Source: G963667675 sp965249215
GTDB taxonomy: Bacteria > Chloroflexota > Dehalococcoidia > Lucifugimonadales > UBA3495
Reading direction: 5' to 3'
DNA length: 64,000 bases
Assembly (NCBI GenBank): GCA_965249215.1
Contig: CBDFLN010000002.1
Location: 1,798,001-1,862,000 of the forward strand
A program made the translations under genes and the position numbers. Below, piece by piece: positions 35,478-44,659 of this stretch (position 1 is the first letter of the stretch; each line of letters opens with the position of its first letter). The notes beneath the pieces are model-generated. The model searched no databases. It was given only the letters and a program-made list of their open reading frames with translations, and was not told where the DNA came from.

Positions 35478-35506
35478 ATATTAGGTTTTAGGCTTGCCAC
35501 TGTCAA
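35478..35506 (-). promoter_or_regulatory. Sigma70-type promoter of DUF1800/NHL/reductive-dehalogenase-like operon
   Basis: Minus strand consensus TTGACA (complement of 35501-35506), 17 bases, TAATAT (complement of 35478-35483). The leader is about 75 bases. Confidence 0.8.
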
Positions 35507-35595
35507 CCAATATTACGGGATTCGGGCGAGCCGCGCCTGACTGGGCCCACTTTACGTTATGCCGTCAGATAGCAGCGGCGGCGTTTAGGGTCCAA

Positions 35596-36489
35596 TTACA
35601 CCGTCGTCTTCTCAGCCGGCTTGACGCGCGGAGCGTTGCGCCAATCGGGAACACCGAACTCCGGCGTTCCCACCGGACGCCCGCCGGTCACGTGGGCCCA
35701 ATGGGCGTGATTCAGCTGGTGCAGGTTAAAGCAGGCGTTCAGGGCGTTGTAGAACCCCTGGTTGTCCACGGTCTGGTTCACCGACTCTTTGATGAGCAGT
35801 GACGTCACCGACGGCAACTGGGCGATGCGCCGGGCGAAGGCCAGCGTGTCGTCCTGGAGCGTTTCGGCTTGAAAGACCTTGCTGATCATGCCCAGGCGGT
35901 AGCCTTCTTCTGCGTCGATGGAGTCGCCGGTGAGCAGCAGCTCCTTGGCCTTGCGAGGGCCGAACTCCCACGGGTGTCCGTAATACTCCAGGCCGCACAT
36001 CCCAAGCCTGGCGCCGACAACGTCGGCAAAGATAGTGTTTTCAGCGGCCACGATCAGGTCGCAACACCACGCAAGCATCAGCCCGGCTGCCAGGCAGGTG
36101 CCCTGAACCTGGGCGATGGTGATCTTGCGGAGGTTGCGCCAGCGGAGGGTGTTCTCGAAAAAGAAGTGCCATTCTTGGAGCATCCGTTGCTCGGAGCCCC
36201 CCTTGGTCCCACCGTAGGCTTGGTAGGTGTAGTGCTGGTCTGGACCGGCCTCCCGCTCCGAGACCGCCTGAGAGGAACCCAGGTCGTGGCCGGCGCTGAA
36301 GGCGGGTCCCAGGCCTCCGAATATCACCACCCGCACCTCGTCGTCGGCCTCCGCCTTGAGAAACGCTTCGTTCAACTCGACGAGCATACCCCTGTTCTGG
36401 GCATTCCGGGCATCCGGCCGGTTCATGAAGATCCGGGCTATCTTGCCGTCATCAAGGGTCTCATAGGTAAGAAACTTATAGTCTGCCAT
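35596..36489 (-). CDS. Enoyl-CoA hydratase/isomerase (crotonase) family protein
   Basis: 297 residues. Hydrates or isomerises enoyl-CoA thioesters, in line with the CoA transferases downstream. N-terminal IARIFMNRPDARNAQN, oxyanion-hole blocks FSAGHDL and QGTCLAAGLMLAWCCDLIVA, C-terminal EGYRLGMISKVF. A long insert near residues 75-110 (YTYQAYGGTKGGSEQ) carries bulky polar residues. The usual second catalytic Glu position in GARLGMCGLEYYGHP reads G/L. The exact reaction is therefore unsure. An AAGGAG site precedes the ATG. Confidence 0.9.
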   Translation of the reverse strand: MADYKFLTYETLDDGKIARIFMNRPDARNAQNRGMLVELNEAFLKAEADDEVRVVIFGGLGPAFSAGHDLGSSQAVSEREAGPDQHYTYQAYGGTKGGSEQRMLQEWHFFFENTLRWRNLRKITIAQVQGTCLAAGLMLAWCCDLIVAAENTIFADVVGARLGMCGLEYYGHPWEFGPRKAKELLLTGDSIDAEEGYRLGMISKVFQAETLQDDTLAFARRIAQLPSVTSLLIKESVNQTVDNQGFYNALNACFNLHQLNHAHWAHVTGGRPVGTPEFGVPDWRNAPRVKPAEKTTV

Positions 36490-36594
36490 CTGGCCACTCC
36501 TTAGAGATACTGGAGAAATACTGGGCTTTACCGGGGCAATTGTAACTAGAATGAGGTAGCAGAATGAGAAAGCCGCTAGGCTACGCCGGGCCGG

Positions 36595-37086
36595 CTATGG
36601 CCTGTCTAAGTCTTCCAGGGCTTTTCTTCTCCGTTCCCGTTCGCGAGCCTTCAGCATTTCGTCGTACTGATACACCGCCGCCTCTTGTTCCGGGGTTTCA
36701 ATAGAGCCCGGGCGCAGCCCGCGTATATGGGAGACGGCTTTGTCGGGCTTATAGCCCGCGAAAACCATGTAGCAGGCCAGGATTGTGCCAGTGCGGCCAA
36801 GGCCCGCTCTACAGGTGACCACTACCGGATGTTCCCAGGTGCGTATCTCCCGTTGCATGAACATGACCATGCGCTCGATCTGCTCCAGGCTGGGCGCAGC
36901 GCCGTCGGCCACCGGCTCGAACAGGTCGACCAAGTCATTGGCTTCCCCAGAGATGGTCCCTTCTTGCATCCGCACTATGGACCGGATGTTTTGCAGGCTG
37001 AGGTAAATCAGGTCTCGACGGCTGTTGGGTCCCTGGGCGGCGCCCAACAGGCCGTGAATGATCCATCCAAATTTCAGATATTCCAC
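36595..37086 (-). CDS. Dual-specificity protein phosphatase family
   Basis: 163 residues, starting at GTG 37086. The phosphate-binding loop is CRAGLGRT (C92, R98: C-x5-R) and the general acid is probably D61 in PVADGAAPS, the pattern of DUSP23-like enzymes. The residue before the Cys is Thr, not the usual His, which may change reactivity. Helix GYKPDKAVSHIRGLRPGSIETPEQEAAVYQY ends the domain, followed by a basic helical tail. Removes phosphate from protein or small molecules. Monocistronic. Confidence 0.85.
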   Translation of the reverse strand: MEYLKFGWIIHGLLGAAQGPNSRRDLIYLSLQNIRSIVRMQEGTISGEANDLVDLFEPVADGAAPSLEQIERMVMFMQREIRTWEHPVVVTCRAGLGRTGTILACYMVFAGYKPDKAVSHIRGLRPGSIETPEQEAAVYQYDEMLKARERERRRKALEDLDRP

Positions 37087-37352
37087 TGGTCAACCCCCGC
37101 TTGGCCGCAGCGGTCTTGGTCGGATGAGCGGCGACTCACGCCGGTGTGATCATTATAGAAGCGCGGCGGCGTCATCATCGGCTTTCTCGTCCCAGTGCGG
37201 AGCGGTTGCCTGCCTACGCAGTGTGCCCGCTTCGTGGACTTCCAAGGTCTTGCGAAAAGCCGATTTGCGTCCTAGCCGGAACAAGCCTTGGTTAGCCTGA
37301 GGATGGCCGCCTGAGTTTACGGGTTTTAATGCGGCTGTCGGCTACAGGTCCG

Positions 37353-37736
37353 TCACGAGACAGACGCGGTTACGTCGATTTCGATGCGCAACGACGGGTA
37401 CGCCAAGGCGGCGACAACGATCAACGTGCCGGCCGGTGCGAAATCGTCGGGAATATACCTGGCCCTGGTGGCCATCAGTGCGGGAAAGTCTTCGATCTTG
37501 GTCAGGTAGACAGTCCACTTCAAAATGTGGTGCATATCGCTGCCCACAGCAGCCAATGCGGCCTCAACGTTCTTGAACGCTTGCTCTATCTGCTCTGCCG
37601 GGTCTTCAGGTATGTTCCTGTCTTTATCGATGCCAACCTGGCCCGAGAGATACGCTATGTTCCCGTCTTTTACCACGTGATGATAGTGCCCGCCCGGATC
37701 GACTAAGCTGGGCGGATTGATGCGCTCTATCGGCAT
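37353..37736 (-). CDS. RidA family protein
   Basis: 127-residue trimeric alpha/beta protein. RidA members hydrolyse reactive enamines/imines; relatives in catabolic clusters act on aminoacrylate-like intermediates. Marks: AYLSGQVGIDKDRNIPEDPAEQIEQAFKNVEAALAAVG, KWTVYLTKIEDF and the end IEIDVTASV. The Arg used for carboxylate binding would be in ATRARYIP. AAGGAG site. Confidence 0.9.
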   Translation of the reverse strand: MPIERINPPSLVDPGGHYHHVVKDGNIAYLSGQVGIDKDRNIPEDPAEQIEQAFKNVEAALAAVGSDMHHILKWTVYLTKIEDFPALMATRARYIPDDFAPAGTLIVVAALAYPSLRIEIDVTASVS

Positions 37737-38100
37737 GACAACTCCTTCTTCGTCGGACTTTTTGATCTGGCTCTAATTTCCCGCAAATGGTTGTCTAAGG
37801 CGGGCGGAGTCCGGTCGTGGCAAGACCATGCTCTCGTGGCTTGGCAGTGACTATATGGCTGCCAACTGGAGTTGTCAAACGCCGCGGACCGCGCTCAAAC
37901 TCGCCTCGCCCCTCAGAAATGCAATGCACGAATAGTGGGGGCATTTGCGGCCGTTGTCTCCACACCGGGGCCCCAGTGCCCCGTTCACCTTGTCCGAGAG
38001 CAATACTCTCGCCGGATAACAGTCCTGGGCGCAGGGGTGTTGACTTTGAAATTATGGGGTATACTACGCTCTCCACAAACTGCACCATAGGGGAGTAGTA
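37737..38100. other. Divergent intergenic region between RidA and VOC copy 2
   Basis: 364 bases with no supported gene, holding the plus-strand promoter candidate at 38040-38065. Confidence 0.55.
38040..38065 (+). promoter_or_regulatory. Candidate promoter of VOC copy 2
   Basis: TTGACT (38040-38045) and TATACT (38060-38065) are both near consensus, but the spacing is 14 bases, shorter than usual. The ATG is 36 bases downstream of the -10 box, with GGGAG before it. Confidence 0.45.
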
Positions 38101-38559
38101 ATGGCACGCATAAAGCACATTGCTCTGCATACCGAGGACCCAGTCAAGACGGCAGACTTCTACAAAGAGGTCTTCGGACTGCAGGAGCTAGCGCGGCAGC
38201 CAAAGGACACGGGAGAGCATGCGATCTGGCTGTCCGACGGCTACATTTTCTTTGCCATTCTCAAGTTCGGCACCGATGATGTTCCCAACCTTGGCCACGG
38301 ACCTTCAACGGTTGAGGGTGTTCATCATATAGGGTTCTACGTAGACGACCTCGACGAGTCCGTGGCGGCCTTTGCGGCGACCGGCGGCGAAGAGTGCCCG
38401 GGCAGCTCCCGCGCCAACCGCAAATACAAGGGCCCCGACGGGTTGATGATCGACATGGTGCCGTGGGCTACCCCTTATTGGGACGACATGATCAAGGCAA
38501 AGGGCCAGCTCTTGCACGCCGTGCCGGCCTCCGAGGAGTCACCTGTCTCCGCTGACTGA
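38101..38559 (+). CDS. VOC family protein, copy 2
   Basis: 152 residues, closely similar to 26146-26604 from end to end, including the C-terminal LLHAVPASEESPVSAD. Same metal-site positions (IKHIALH, HHIGFYVDD, DGLMIDMV). It differs mainly in the DESVAAFAATGGEE helix. Probably a recent duplicate working on a related intermediate. The next gene on the strand is a luciferase-like monooxygenase. Confidence 0.88.
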   Translation: MARIKHIALHTEDPVKTADFYKEVFGLQELARQPKDTGEHAIWLSDGYIFFAILKFGTDDVPNLGHGPSTVEGVHHIGFYVDDLDESVAAFAATGGEECPGSSRANRKYKGPDGLMIDMVPWATPYWDDMIKAKGQLLHAVPASEESPVSAD

Positions 38560-38688
38560 CCGTCCCGCATTCCGGCTTAATATTTCCGAGCACCCGTCCA
38601 TAGAAGACGCTAGCCACTCCCAAGAATGCTTCTTGTGGAATTACGCGGCTTGCCCTGAAATTGCTGCCTCGGTAGGAGGAAAACACGA

Positions 38689-39822
38689 ATGCATTGTGGA
38701 GTGATGGTCACCGGTTACAACCAGGGTGACTGGGACCGCCTTTTGGCCGAGGACTACGGCCGCCCGCCGGATGTCCCCGATGTCCAGAACATGGACGACA
38801 CCCTGTACTTGGGAGAGTTAGTCGAGCCGCTGGGCTTCGACTCCATCTGGGCCACGGAGCACTACGGTTCCGCTTACTCGATGCAGCCGAACCCCCTGCA
38901 ATACCTGGCTTATTGGGCGGGCCGGACCAACCGGGTAGACGTGGGCACCGCGGTGGTTGTTGCGCCGTGGTGGAATCCCGTAAGGCTAGCCCACGAAATC
39001 TCCATGCTCGACATCCTCCTCAAGGGGCGGCGCCTTCACTTGGGCATAGGCCGCGGCATTGCGCCCCACGAGTACGCCTCCCTGGGGATCCCTATCGGGG
39101 AGTCCCACAAGTACTTCTATGACGTGGTCAACGCCATCAAGGCCGCCGACGGCGCAGAGCGCTTCGAGTTCCGCGGCGACGTGTACGATATTCCGCCGAC
39201 CACAATCCGGCCCCAGGCAAGACACAAAGGCGACCTGACCAAGAACATCAAGGTGGCCTTCACCACAGAGGCGTCGGCCCGGATGGCCGCGGAAAACGGC
39301 CTTGGGCAGATGTTTATCGCCGATGACGACGCAGACGAGATGGTTTTCAAGGTGCGTAGGTTCAACGGAATCCGTAAGGAACTTGGCCTCCCGCCCGACC
39401 AGCCGACAACTCTTTTGTGGATGTACTGCGGCGAGACCCCGGAGGAGGCTGAAGAGGGTTGGACCTATTTCTACAACCAGCTCAGCGCCGCCCAGCATCA
39501 CTACTTCGAATGGAACAACCCCGGCTTCCAGGGCATAACCGGTTACGAAGAGTACCTCAAGCGCCAGGCTGCCGACGTGGGCTCCGCCGACAGGAGTTTC
39601 GCCGGCCGCCGCGGCACCCAGCCCATTGGGACTCCCGACGAAATTATCCACCGAATCAAGACGCTGCAGAAGAACATCAGCCTGGAAAAGATAGTGGTAC
39701 ACATGATGTACGGCGGGATGCCCAGGGATAAGGCGGAAAAAAGCCTCAGGCTCTTCGCCGAGAAGGTCCTCCCGGAAGTCCAGGCCATGCCCACTCCGGT
39801 TAACGCCGAATCCCTTGGGTGA
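38689..39822 (+). CDS. LLM-class flavin-dependent oxidoreductase
   Basis: 377 residues with an AGGAGGA site before the ATG. Marks: FDSIWATEHYGSAYSMQPNP, RVDVGTAVVVAPWWNPVRLAHEISMLD, RRLHLGIGRGIAPHEYASLG, and C-terminal GTPDEIIHRIKTL with VVHMMYGGMPRDKAEKSLRLFAEKVLPE. The segment after the phosphate loop (SHKYFYDVV) differs from the other copies, so it may take a different substrate. It lies upstream of the CoA transferase pair on the same strand. Confidence 0.9.
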   Translation: MHCGVMVTGYNQGDWDRLLAEDYGRPPDVPDVQNMDDTLYLGELVEPLGFDSIWATEHYGSAYSMQPNPLQYLAYWAGRTNRVDVGTAVVVAPWWNPVRLAHEISMLDILLKGRRLHLGIGRGIAPHEYASLGIPIGESHKYFYDVVNAIKAADGAERFEFRGDVYDIPPTTIRPQARHKGDLTKNIKVAFTTEASARMAAENGLGQMFIADDDADEMVFKVRRFNGIRKELGLPPDQPTTLLWMYCGETPEEAEEGWTYFYNQLSAAQHHYFEWNNPGFQGITGYEEYLKRQAADVGSADRSFAGRRGTQPIGTPDEIIHRIKTLQKNISLEKIVVHMMYGGMPRDKAEKSLRLFAEKVLPEVQAMPTPVNAESLG

Positions 39823-40128
39823 GCCCGACTATTAAGCGGGGCCCACGCAAGTGTGCCAATTCAGGATTTCGGGCTCAATCGACAGCCGGGAACAACAACC
39901 AAGCCCGAGAACCCTTTACCCTTGGAGACGACCGTAGACATTTGCTGGCGGTGCAGACCTCGTTGCTGTCCATGCCAATTGACCTGCCCTCCGGGTCCAT
40001 GAATGCCGAAGCCTTTCAGATTCAAGGGCGCTATGACTTTAACCCGACTTAGGATGCACCCGGCCGGACCAGTCGCCATCCCTGGCCTGGAACCGGAACT
40101 CTCAAGATAAGGGCGCCTGCAGTCATCC
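39823..40128. other. Intergenic region upstream of CoA transferase pair
   Basis: 306 bases; no gene and no convincing promoter or hairpin seen. Confidence 0.5.
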
Positions 40129-41352
40129 ATGCCTGACCAAGCCCTATCCCACATAAAGGTCCTGGACTTCACCCAGCACATCGCCGGTCCGTATTGCACC
40201 AAGCTGATGGCCGACCAGGGGGCTGACGTGATCAAGGTGGAGCGGCCCGGAATCGGCGACGCGGCCCGACGGCTGGGGCCCTTTCCTGCCGATACTCCCC
40301 ATCCCGAAAAAAGCGGCCTATTCCTCCACCTGAACACCAACAAGCGAAGCATAACTGTGGACTTGGCCACGGGCCCAGGCAAGGACATCGCCCGTCAGTT
40401 GGCGGCCGAGGCCGACCTGGTGGTGGAAGGCTTCCGGCCGGGGACCATGGCGTCATTCGGACTGGACTATCCGTCCTTGAAGGCCCTTAACCCGGACCTG
40501 GTGATGACGTCGATATCCAACTTCGGCCAGACGGGCCCGTACCGGGACTACCGGGGGTCGGACATCATTTTCTATGCGATGGGCGGAGAGATGGCCGCGA
40601 CGGGGCTGCCTGAACGAGAGCCCATAAAGCTCGGGCCGAACGCCACTTTGTACCAAGCCGGCGCCGCGGCGGCGGTGGCAACATTGGGCGCCCTGTTCCT
40701 GGCCTTTGACCCCGATGACGGCCAGGCGGTTGGTCAACACGTGGATGTTTCCATCATGGAAACCCAGCTGGCATCAGTGGACAGGCGGTTGACCGCGCTC
40801 CTGGCCTACCAATACACCGGAATAATCACTAAGCGGGAGGACTGGGGCTTCGGCGGCTATCCCCACGGCGTATTCCCCTGCCTGGATGGGTACTTCGCCA
40901 TTACCGGCTCCGGGGGCTACTTCTCGAGAACGGTGAAGATGATTGGCTCTCCGGAAGCCCTGCAAGACCCCAAATGGTACACGCCTACAGCGCAGTCGGA
41001 CCCCGCGCTCCATGAAGAGTTTGACCTGATCTTCTACCCGTGGATCCTGTCGAAGACTAAACTAGAGCTCTGGGAAGCTGCCCAACAGGCACAAGTGCTG
41101 AGCGCTCCATTGAACACAATGGAGGAGTTGCTGAACGAACCGTTGTTCAACGACCGCGGCTCATTTGCCCAGGTTGATCATCCCCAGGCCGGCCAGGTAA
41201 GGCAGCCCGGTCGGCCATTTGTCATGAACGAAACCCCTTGGACCTTGCGAAGGCCCGCGCCGTTGTTGGGCCAGCATAACGAAGAGGTGCTGGCCGATTT
41301 GGGGTATGCTGCCGAGGATATAATCTCCCTCCGGGAATCAGGCGTAATTTAG
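40129..41352 (+). CDS. CaiB/BaiF family (class III) CoA transferase, first of two
   Basis: 407 residues. Moves CoA between acyl groups through an aspartyl-CoA anhydride. N-terminal IKVLDFTQHIAGPYCTKLMADQGADVIKVERP, YRGSDIIFYAMGGEMAATG, GQHVDVSIMETQLA, and C-terminal PLFNDRGSFAQVDHP. The catalytic Asp is expected in the segment near residue 165-175, here PIKLGPNATLYQAG, which lacks an obvious Asp, so the catalytic residue should be checked by alignment. Ten bases separate it from the second transferase, suggesting a heteromeric or coupled pair. Confidence 0.9.
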   Translation: MPDQALSHIKVLDFTQHIAGPYCTKLMADQGADVIKVERPGIGDAARRLGPFPADTPHPEKSGLFLHLNTNKRSITVDLATGPGKDIARQLAAEADLVVEGFRPGTMASFGLDYPSLKALNPDLVMTSISNFGQTGPYRDYRGSDIIFYAMGGEMAATGLPEREPIKLGPNATLYQAGAAAAVATLGALFLAFDPDDGQAVGQHVDVSIMETQLASVDRRLTALLAYQYTGIITKREDWGFGGYPHGVFPCLDGYFAITGSGGYFSRTVKMIGSPEALQDPKWYTPTAQSDPALHEEFDLIFYPWILSKTKLELWEAAQQAQVLSAPLNTMEELLNEPLFNDRGSFAQVDHPQAGQVRQPGRPFVMNETPWTLRRPAPLLGQHNEEVLADLGYAAEDIISLRESGVI

Positions 41353-41362
41353 GAGCCTATCT

Positions 41363-42658
41363 GTGAAGAAGCTGCCCTTGCAGGGCATAAGAGTTTTGGA
41401 GTTCGGCGTCGTCTGGGCGGGTCCTTACTGCGGTATGTTGCTGGCCGGACTGGGAGCGGAAGTCATCAGGGTTGAGTCTCTGAAGGCGTTTGTTCCACTG
41501 ACCAGGGGCAGGAGCGCGCATCCCAACTGGACGGACCCGAAGCATCTGGTGTCACCGTTGTACGCCGCTCCGGGACGTGAGCCGGGGGTTCGGCCCTGGA
41601 ACCGGATGCCCTTGTTCAATGGACACGCCACCAATAAGCTGGGCATGACGGTGGACCTTCTGCAACCCAAGGGCCAGGAGGTCCTGCGGCGCTTGATTGC
41701 CGTCACGGACGTGGTCTTCGAGAACAGCCCAACTGATACGATGGACAAGCTAGGGATCTCCTATGAGGGGTTGAAGGAGATGGATCCCGCCATCATCATG
41801 CTGCGGATGCCCGCCTATGCCAACAGTGGCCATTACAGAAATCACCGGGCTTTCGGCTTCCACATCGAGGGGATGGTGGGACATCTGCTGCAACGCGGCT
41901 ATGCCGACATGGATGCGTCGACCCTTACCAATACGTTGATGGGCGACGCAGCGTCCGGCACCCAAGCTGCATACGCCGTGTTGGCGGCCCTGCACTACCG
42001 CCGGAGGACCGGCAAAGGCCAGTTGATAGAGCTATCTCAAGCCGAGACCCTGATTCCCCTGGAGGGTGAGGCATTCATGGACTACACCATGAATGGGCGC
42101 AACCAGTCGACCCTGGGCAACCGGCATCCTTTTGCCATCCAGGGCTGTTACCCCTGCAGGGGCGACAACCGATGGGTCTGCATCACCGTCGAAGACGATG
42201 ATGACTGGCACAAACTGTGCCAAGCCATGGGGAATCCCGAGTGGCGCCGGGAAGGCGGGTTTGGCAACCAGGCCGAGCGCTATCGGCGCCACGACGAGAT
42301 CGACGAGAAAATCAGCCTCTGGACCAAGTCACTGGAGCCCTACGAGGTAATGTCGCTGCTGCAAGAAGCCGGCGTAGCTGCAGGACCGGTGATGAACGCG
42401 AGAGACGTTTTCGCGGACCCCCACGTGAGCCACCGCGAGGTGTTCGAAGAGGCCTTTCAAGAGGAAACCGGCGCCCATCTCTATGCGAATGCGCCGTGGA
42501 AGATGTCTGAGACTCCGGCCAGCATCCGTCGCGGGCCCGTCAGGCTGGGGCAAGACAACGAATACGTGTATCAGGACTTGTTGGGTTACACCCCACGGGA
42601 ATATGCCGCCCTGGAGGAAGAGGGCCACATCGGCTTGGACTACGATCCCGACCTGTAG
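41363..42658 (+). CDS. CaiB/BaiF family (class III) CoA transferase, second of two
   Basis: 431 residues, starting at GTG 41363 behind AGGAG. Marks: IRVLEFGVVWAGPYCGMLLAGLGAEVIRVE, FNGHATNKLGMTVDLLQPKGQEVLRRL, and LTNTLMGDAASGTQAAYAVLAAL with an Asp in the expected catalytic position. A long N-terminal insert (residues about 33-75) distinguishes it from the first gene. Ten-base gap to the upstream transferase: same operon. The pair fits activation or transfer of CoA for a carboxylate produced by the surrounding oxidative enzymes. Confidence 0.92.
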   Translation: MKKLPLQGIRVLEFGVVWAGPYCGMLLAGLGAEVIRVESLKAFVPLTRGRSAHPNWTDPKHLVSPLYAAPGREPGVRPWNRMPLFNGHATNKLGMTVDLLQPKGQEVLRRLIAVTDVVFENSPTDTMDKLGISYEGLKEMDPAIIMLRMPAYANSGHYRNHRAFGFHIEGMVGHLLQRGYADMDASTLTNTLMGDAASGTQAAYAVLAALHYRRRTGKGQLIELSQAETLIPLEGEAFMDYTMNGRNQSTLGNRHPFAIQGCYPCRGDNRWVCITVEDDDDWHKLCQAMGNPEWRREGGFGNQAERYRRHDEIDEKISLWTKSLEPYEVMSLLQEAGVAAGPVMNARDVFADPHVSHREVFEEAFQEETGAHLYANAPWKMSETPASIRRGPVRLGQDNEYVYQDLLGYTPREYAALEEEGHIGLDYDPDL

Positions 42659-42681
42659 AGAAGGGGGAATTTACCGGGGTC

Positions 42682-43575
42682 CTAGCCGGTGTGCTTGCGT
42701 ATAAATTCCGCCACGCGTTCGATGGCCTGCTGACCTTCGGGCAGCACGGCGGCGAATTGGTGCCACACGTGGGGCATGTCCTCCCAAACCTCCACCTCGA
42801 CCTCGACGCCCGCTTTTTCCGCCCTCTCGGCTAAGGCAGTGGTATCACTCACCAGGCACTCGATTGAGCCCACGTGCAGCAGCAGCGGCGGCAACCCGCT
42901 AAGGTCGGCGTGGATGGGAGAGGCCAGCGGCGCCCGAGGGTCCTTGCCCCGCAGATAAACGCCCGCAAACCGGTGGATCCCCTCCCGGTTTACCATTGGG
43001 TCCCTGTCAGCGTTGTCGGTAAAGGACTGGCCGGTGGCCTCCATGTCGGTCCAAGGGGAAAGGCCGACTCCGGCAGCCGGCATGGGCTCACCCAGGTACC
43101 GCAGCGCCACCAGGGTTGAAACCATCAGGCCTCCTCCTGCCGAGTCGCCTCCGATGACGATTGTCTTGGGGTCTTTCCCCTGGCGCAGTAGCCAGCGATA
43201 GGCGGCAACAGCGTCTTCCACCGGGGCCGGGAAGGAGAACTCCGGCGCCAGACGGTAGTCCAGCGCTAGAACGCGCGAGCCTGCGACACGGGAGATGCGG
43301 GACAACATTTCCCGGTGGGACCTGATGGACCCGATAACGAATCCCCCGCCGTGGAAATACAGTAACGTGCTACCGTTTTCCGTCCCGGGGGCGGTGATCC
43401 ACTCGGCTGCCACGCCTCCGGCGGCCACTTTCTCGGTGCGGACGTCGTCGTCAACTGGAAACGACGCCACCATGGCCTCGTACCTTTGCCGCCCTTCTTC
43501 CGGCGTCTTCGGCGGGTTCGCGGCCCGTTCCCTCAGTCCCTGTATGATTTTGTCCAGCTGCGGACTTCCTGCCAT
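42682..43575 (-). CDS. Alpha/beta hydrolase, hormone-sensitive lipase (HSL) family esterase
   Basis: 297 residues from the ATG at 43575. Hydrolyses esters of short acyl chains. Oxyanion motif HGGGF, nucleophile elbow GDSAGG, acid Asp near LVSDTTALAE and His in MPHVWHQFA. The N-terminal cap is short. A 90-base longer frame upstream lacks a ribosome site. It ends 23 bases from the convergent CoA transferase gene. Confidence 0.93.
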   Translation of the reverse strand: MAGSPQLDKIIQGLRERAANPPKTPEEGRQRYEAMVASFPVDDDVRTEKVAAGGVAAEWITAPGTENGSTLLYFHGGGFVIGSIRSHREMLSRISRVAGSRVLALDYRLAPEFSFPAPVEDAVAAYRWLLRQGKDPKTIVIGGDSAGGGLMVSTLVALRYLGEPMPAAGVGLSPWTDMEATGQSFTDNADRDPMVNREGIHRFAGVYLRGKDPRAPLASPIHADLSGLPPLLLHVGSIECLVSDTTALAERAEKAGVEVEVEVWEDMPHVWHQFAAVLPEGQQAIERVAEFIRKHTG

Positions 43576-43720
43576 GGGCACCCCCGTTAATTTTCGTCCA
43601 GCGGAGCCGCGGCCCGGGTGGCCGTCCCGTGGCAAGTTCTCTCCTAGTGGGCCGCCTCCATCCACTAAGCTTGCTGAACTATCAGGCCCCTCACACTAGG
43701 GTTCGCCGGTATGCCTCAGA

Positions 43721-44452
43721 TCAACCTCCGGAAAGCTGGTCGTCAACGAACGGCGCAACGGCCTCCTTTACGCTGAGGGATAGGTTGCTGACGGCTGATG
43801 CGACATCGGCTGGTATGCTGACCCTGGGGAACATGATGGTAAGGAACGCCTGTCCGTTGGATAGGACCCCACCGAAGCCCAGCGCCGACTTGACGCCGAA
43901 TGCAGCCACAAAGGCTTCTTGTCCCGGAACATAGGGGCTCCCCAGGGCTTCGGGTACGTAGAAAGTATTCAACGTCTTTGTTGACAGCTCTCCCATCGAC
44001 GCCGAATCGGGCTGTGCCAGCAATTCAGCGTCTATACCGAATTGGTCGAACAGCCTGGCAAGCATCGGGATGCCCGTTATCACGCCGGCGTTGACCAGGG
44101 GCATGGACTTCCTGCGCCTGGCCAACGCTTCCAGGTCTGCCACGCTGGCCATCAGGGTCAGGCAGGGCAGCACAGAGTCGGGAGGGGGATTGGAGCCCGG
44201 TCCCGAGTAAGCCATGAGGAAACCTCGAACGTATGTCTGCAACTCGAAGTCCAGCTTGTTATAGGGATGGACCTTGAAGAATCGCACCATCACGTTGACC
44301 GTATTGCCGTCCGAGTCCGTAAGATTGTCATACAGGAAACGGACGATTTTGCCGGCGGCGTCCTGCAGATCGGAAGCGTCGGCGGCCGCGCTCCGTAAGT
44401 CCCTGCCAAAATCGGCTACATCCGATTTGGTCAGCTTGGCGAATTCGTACAT
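43721..44452 (-). CDS. Stand-alone GAF-like sensory domain protein (copy 2)
   Basis: 243 residues, paralogue of 22343-23116 with the same order of blocks: FGRDLRSAAADASDLQDAAGKIVRFLYDNL, VMVRFFKVHPYNKLDFELQTYVRGFL, CLTLMASVADLE, FYVPEALGSPYVPGQEAFVAAFGVKSALGFGGVLSNGQAFLTIMFPRV. No kinase or output domain. A GGGAG site precedes the ATG. Likely a ligand-sensing partner for an unlinked regulator (inference). Confidence 0.6.
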   Translation of the reverse strand: MYEFAKLTKSDVADFGRDLRSAAADASDLQDAAGKIVRFLYDNLTDSDGNTVNVMVRFFKVHPYNKLDFELQTYVRGFLMAYSGPGSNPPPDSVLPCLTLMASVADLEALARRRKSMPLVNAGVITGIPMLARLFDQFGIDAELLAQPDSASMGELSTKTLNTFYVPEALGSPYVPGQEAFVAAFGVKSALGFGGVLSNGQAFLTIMFPRVSIPADVASAVSNLSLSVKEAVAPFVDDQLSGG

Positions 44453-44659
44453 TCACTCCCCTCTCTATTGGTGACGCCGCCCTGGCTTGGGCTCAGGCGT
44501 CAATTTGAGATAGTCCTGCGGGATCCCTGGCTGAAGACCGGTAAGACCTGCGCCGGTGATTTTCAGACCCACAATCGGTGTTGCGTGGAGGAGTATAAGT
44601 ACCACCCCAATGCCATCGAGGCGGTGACGGAGCCCTCGGCCGGTTACCGGATGATTTCC

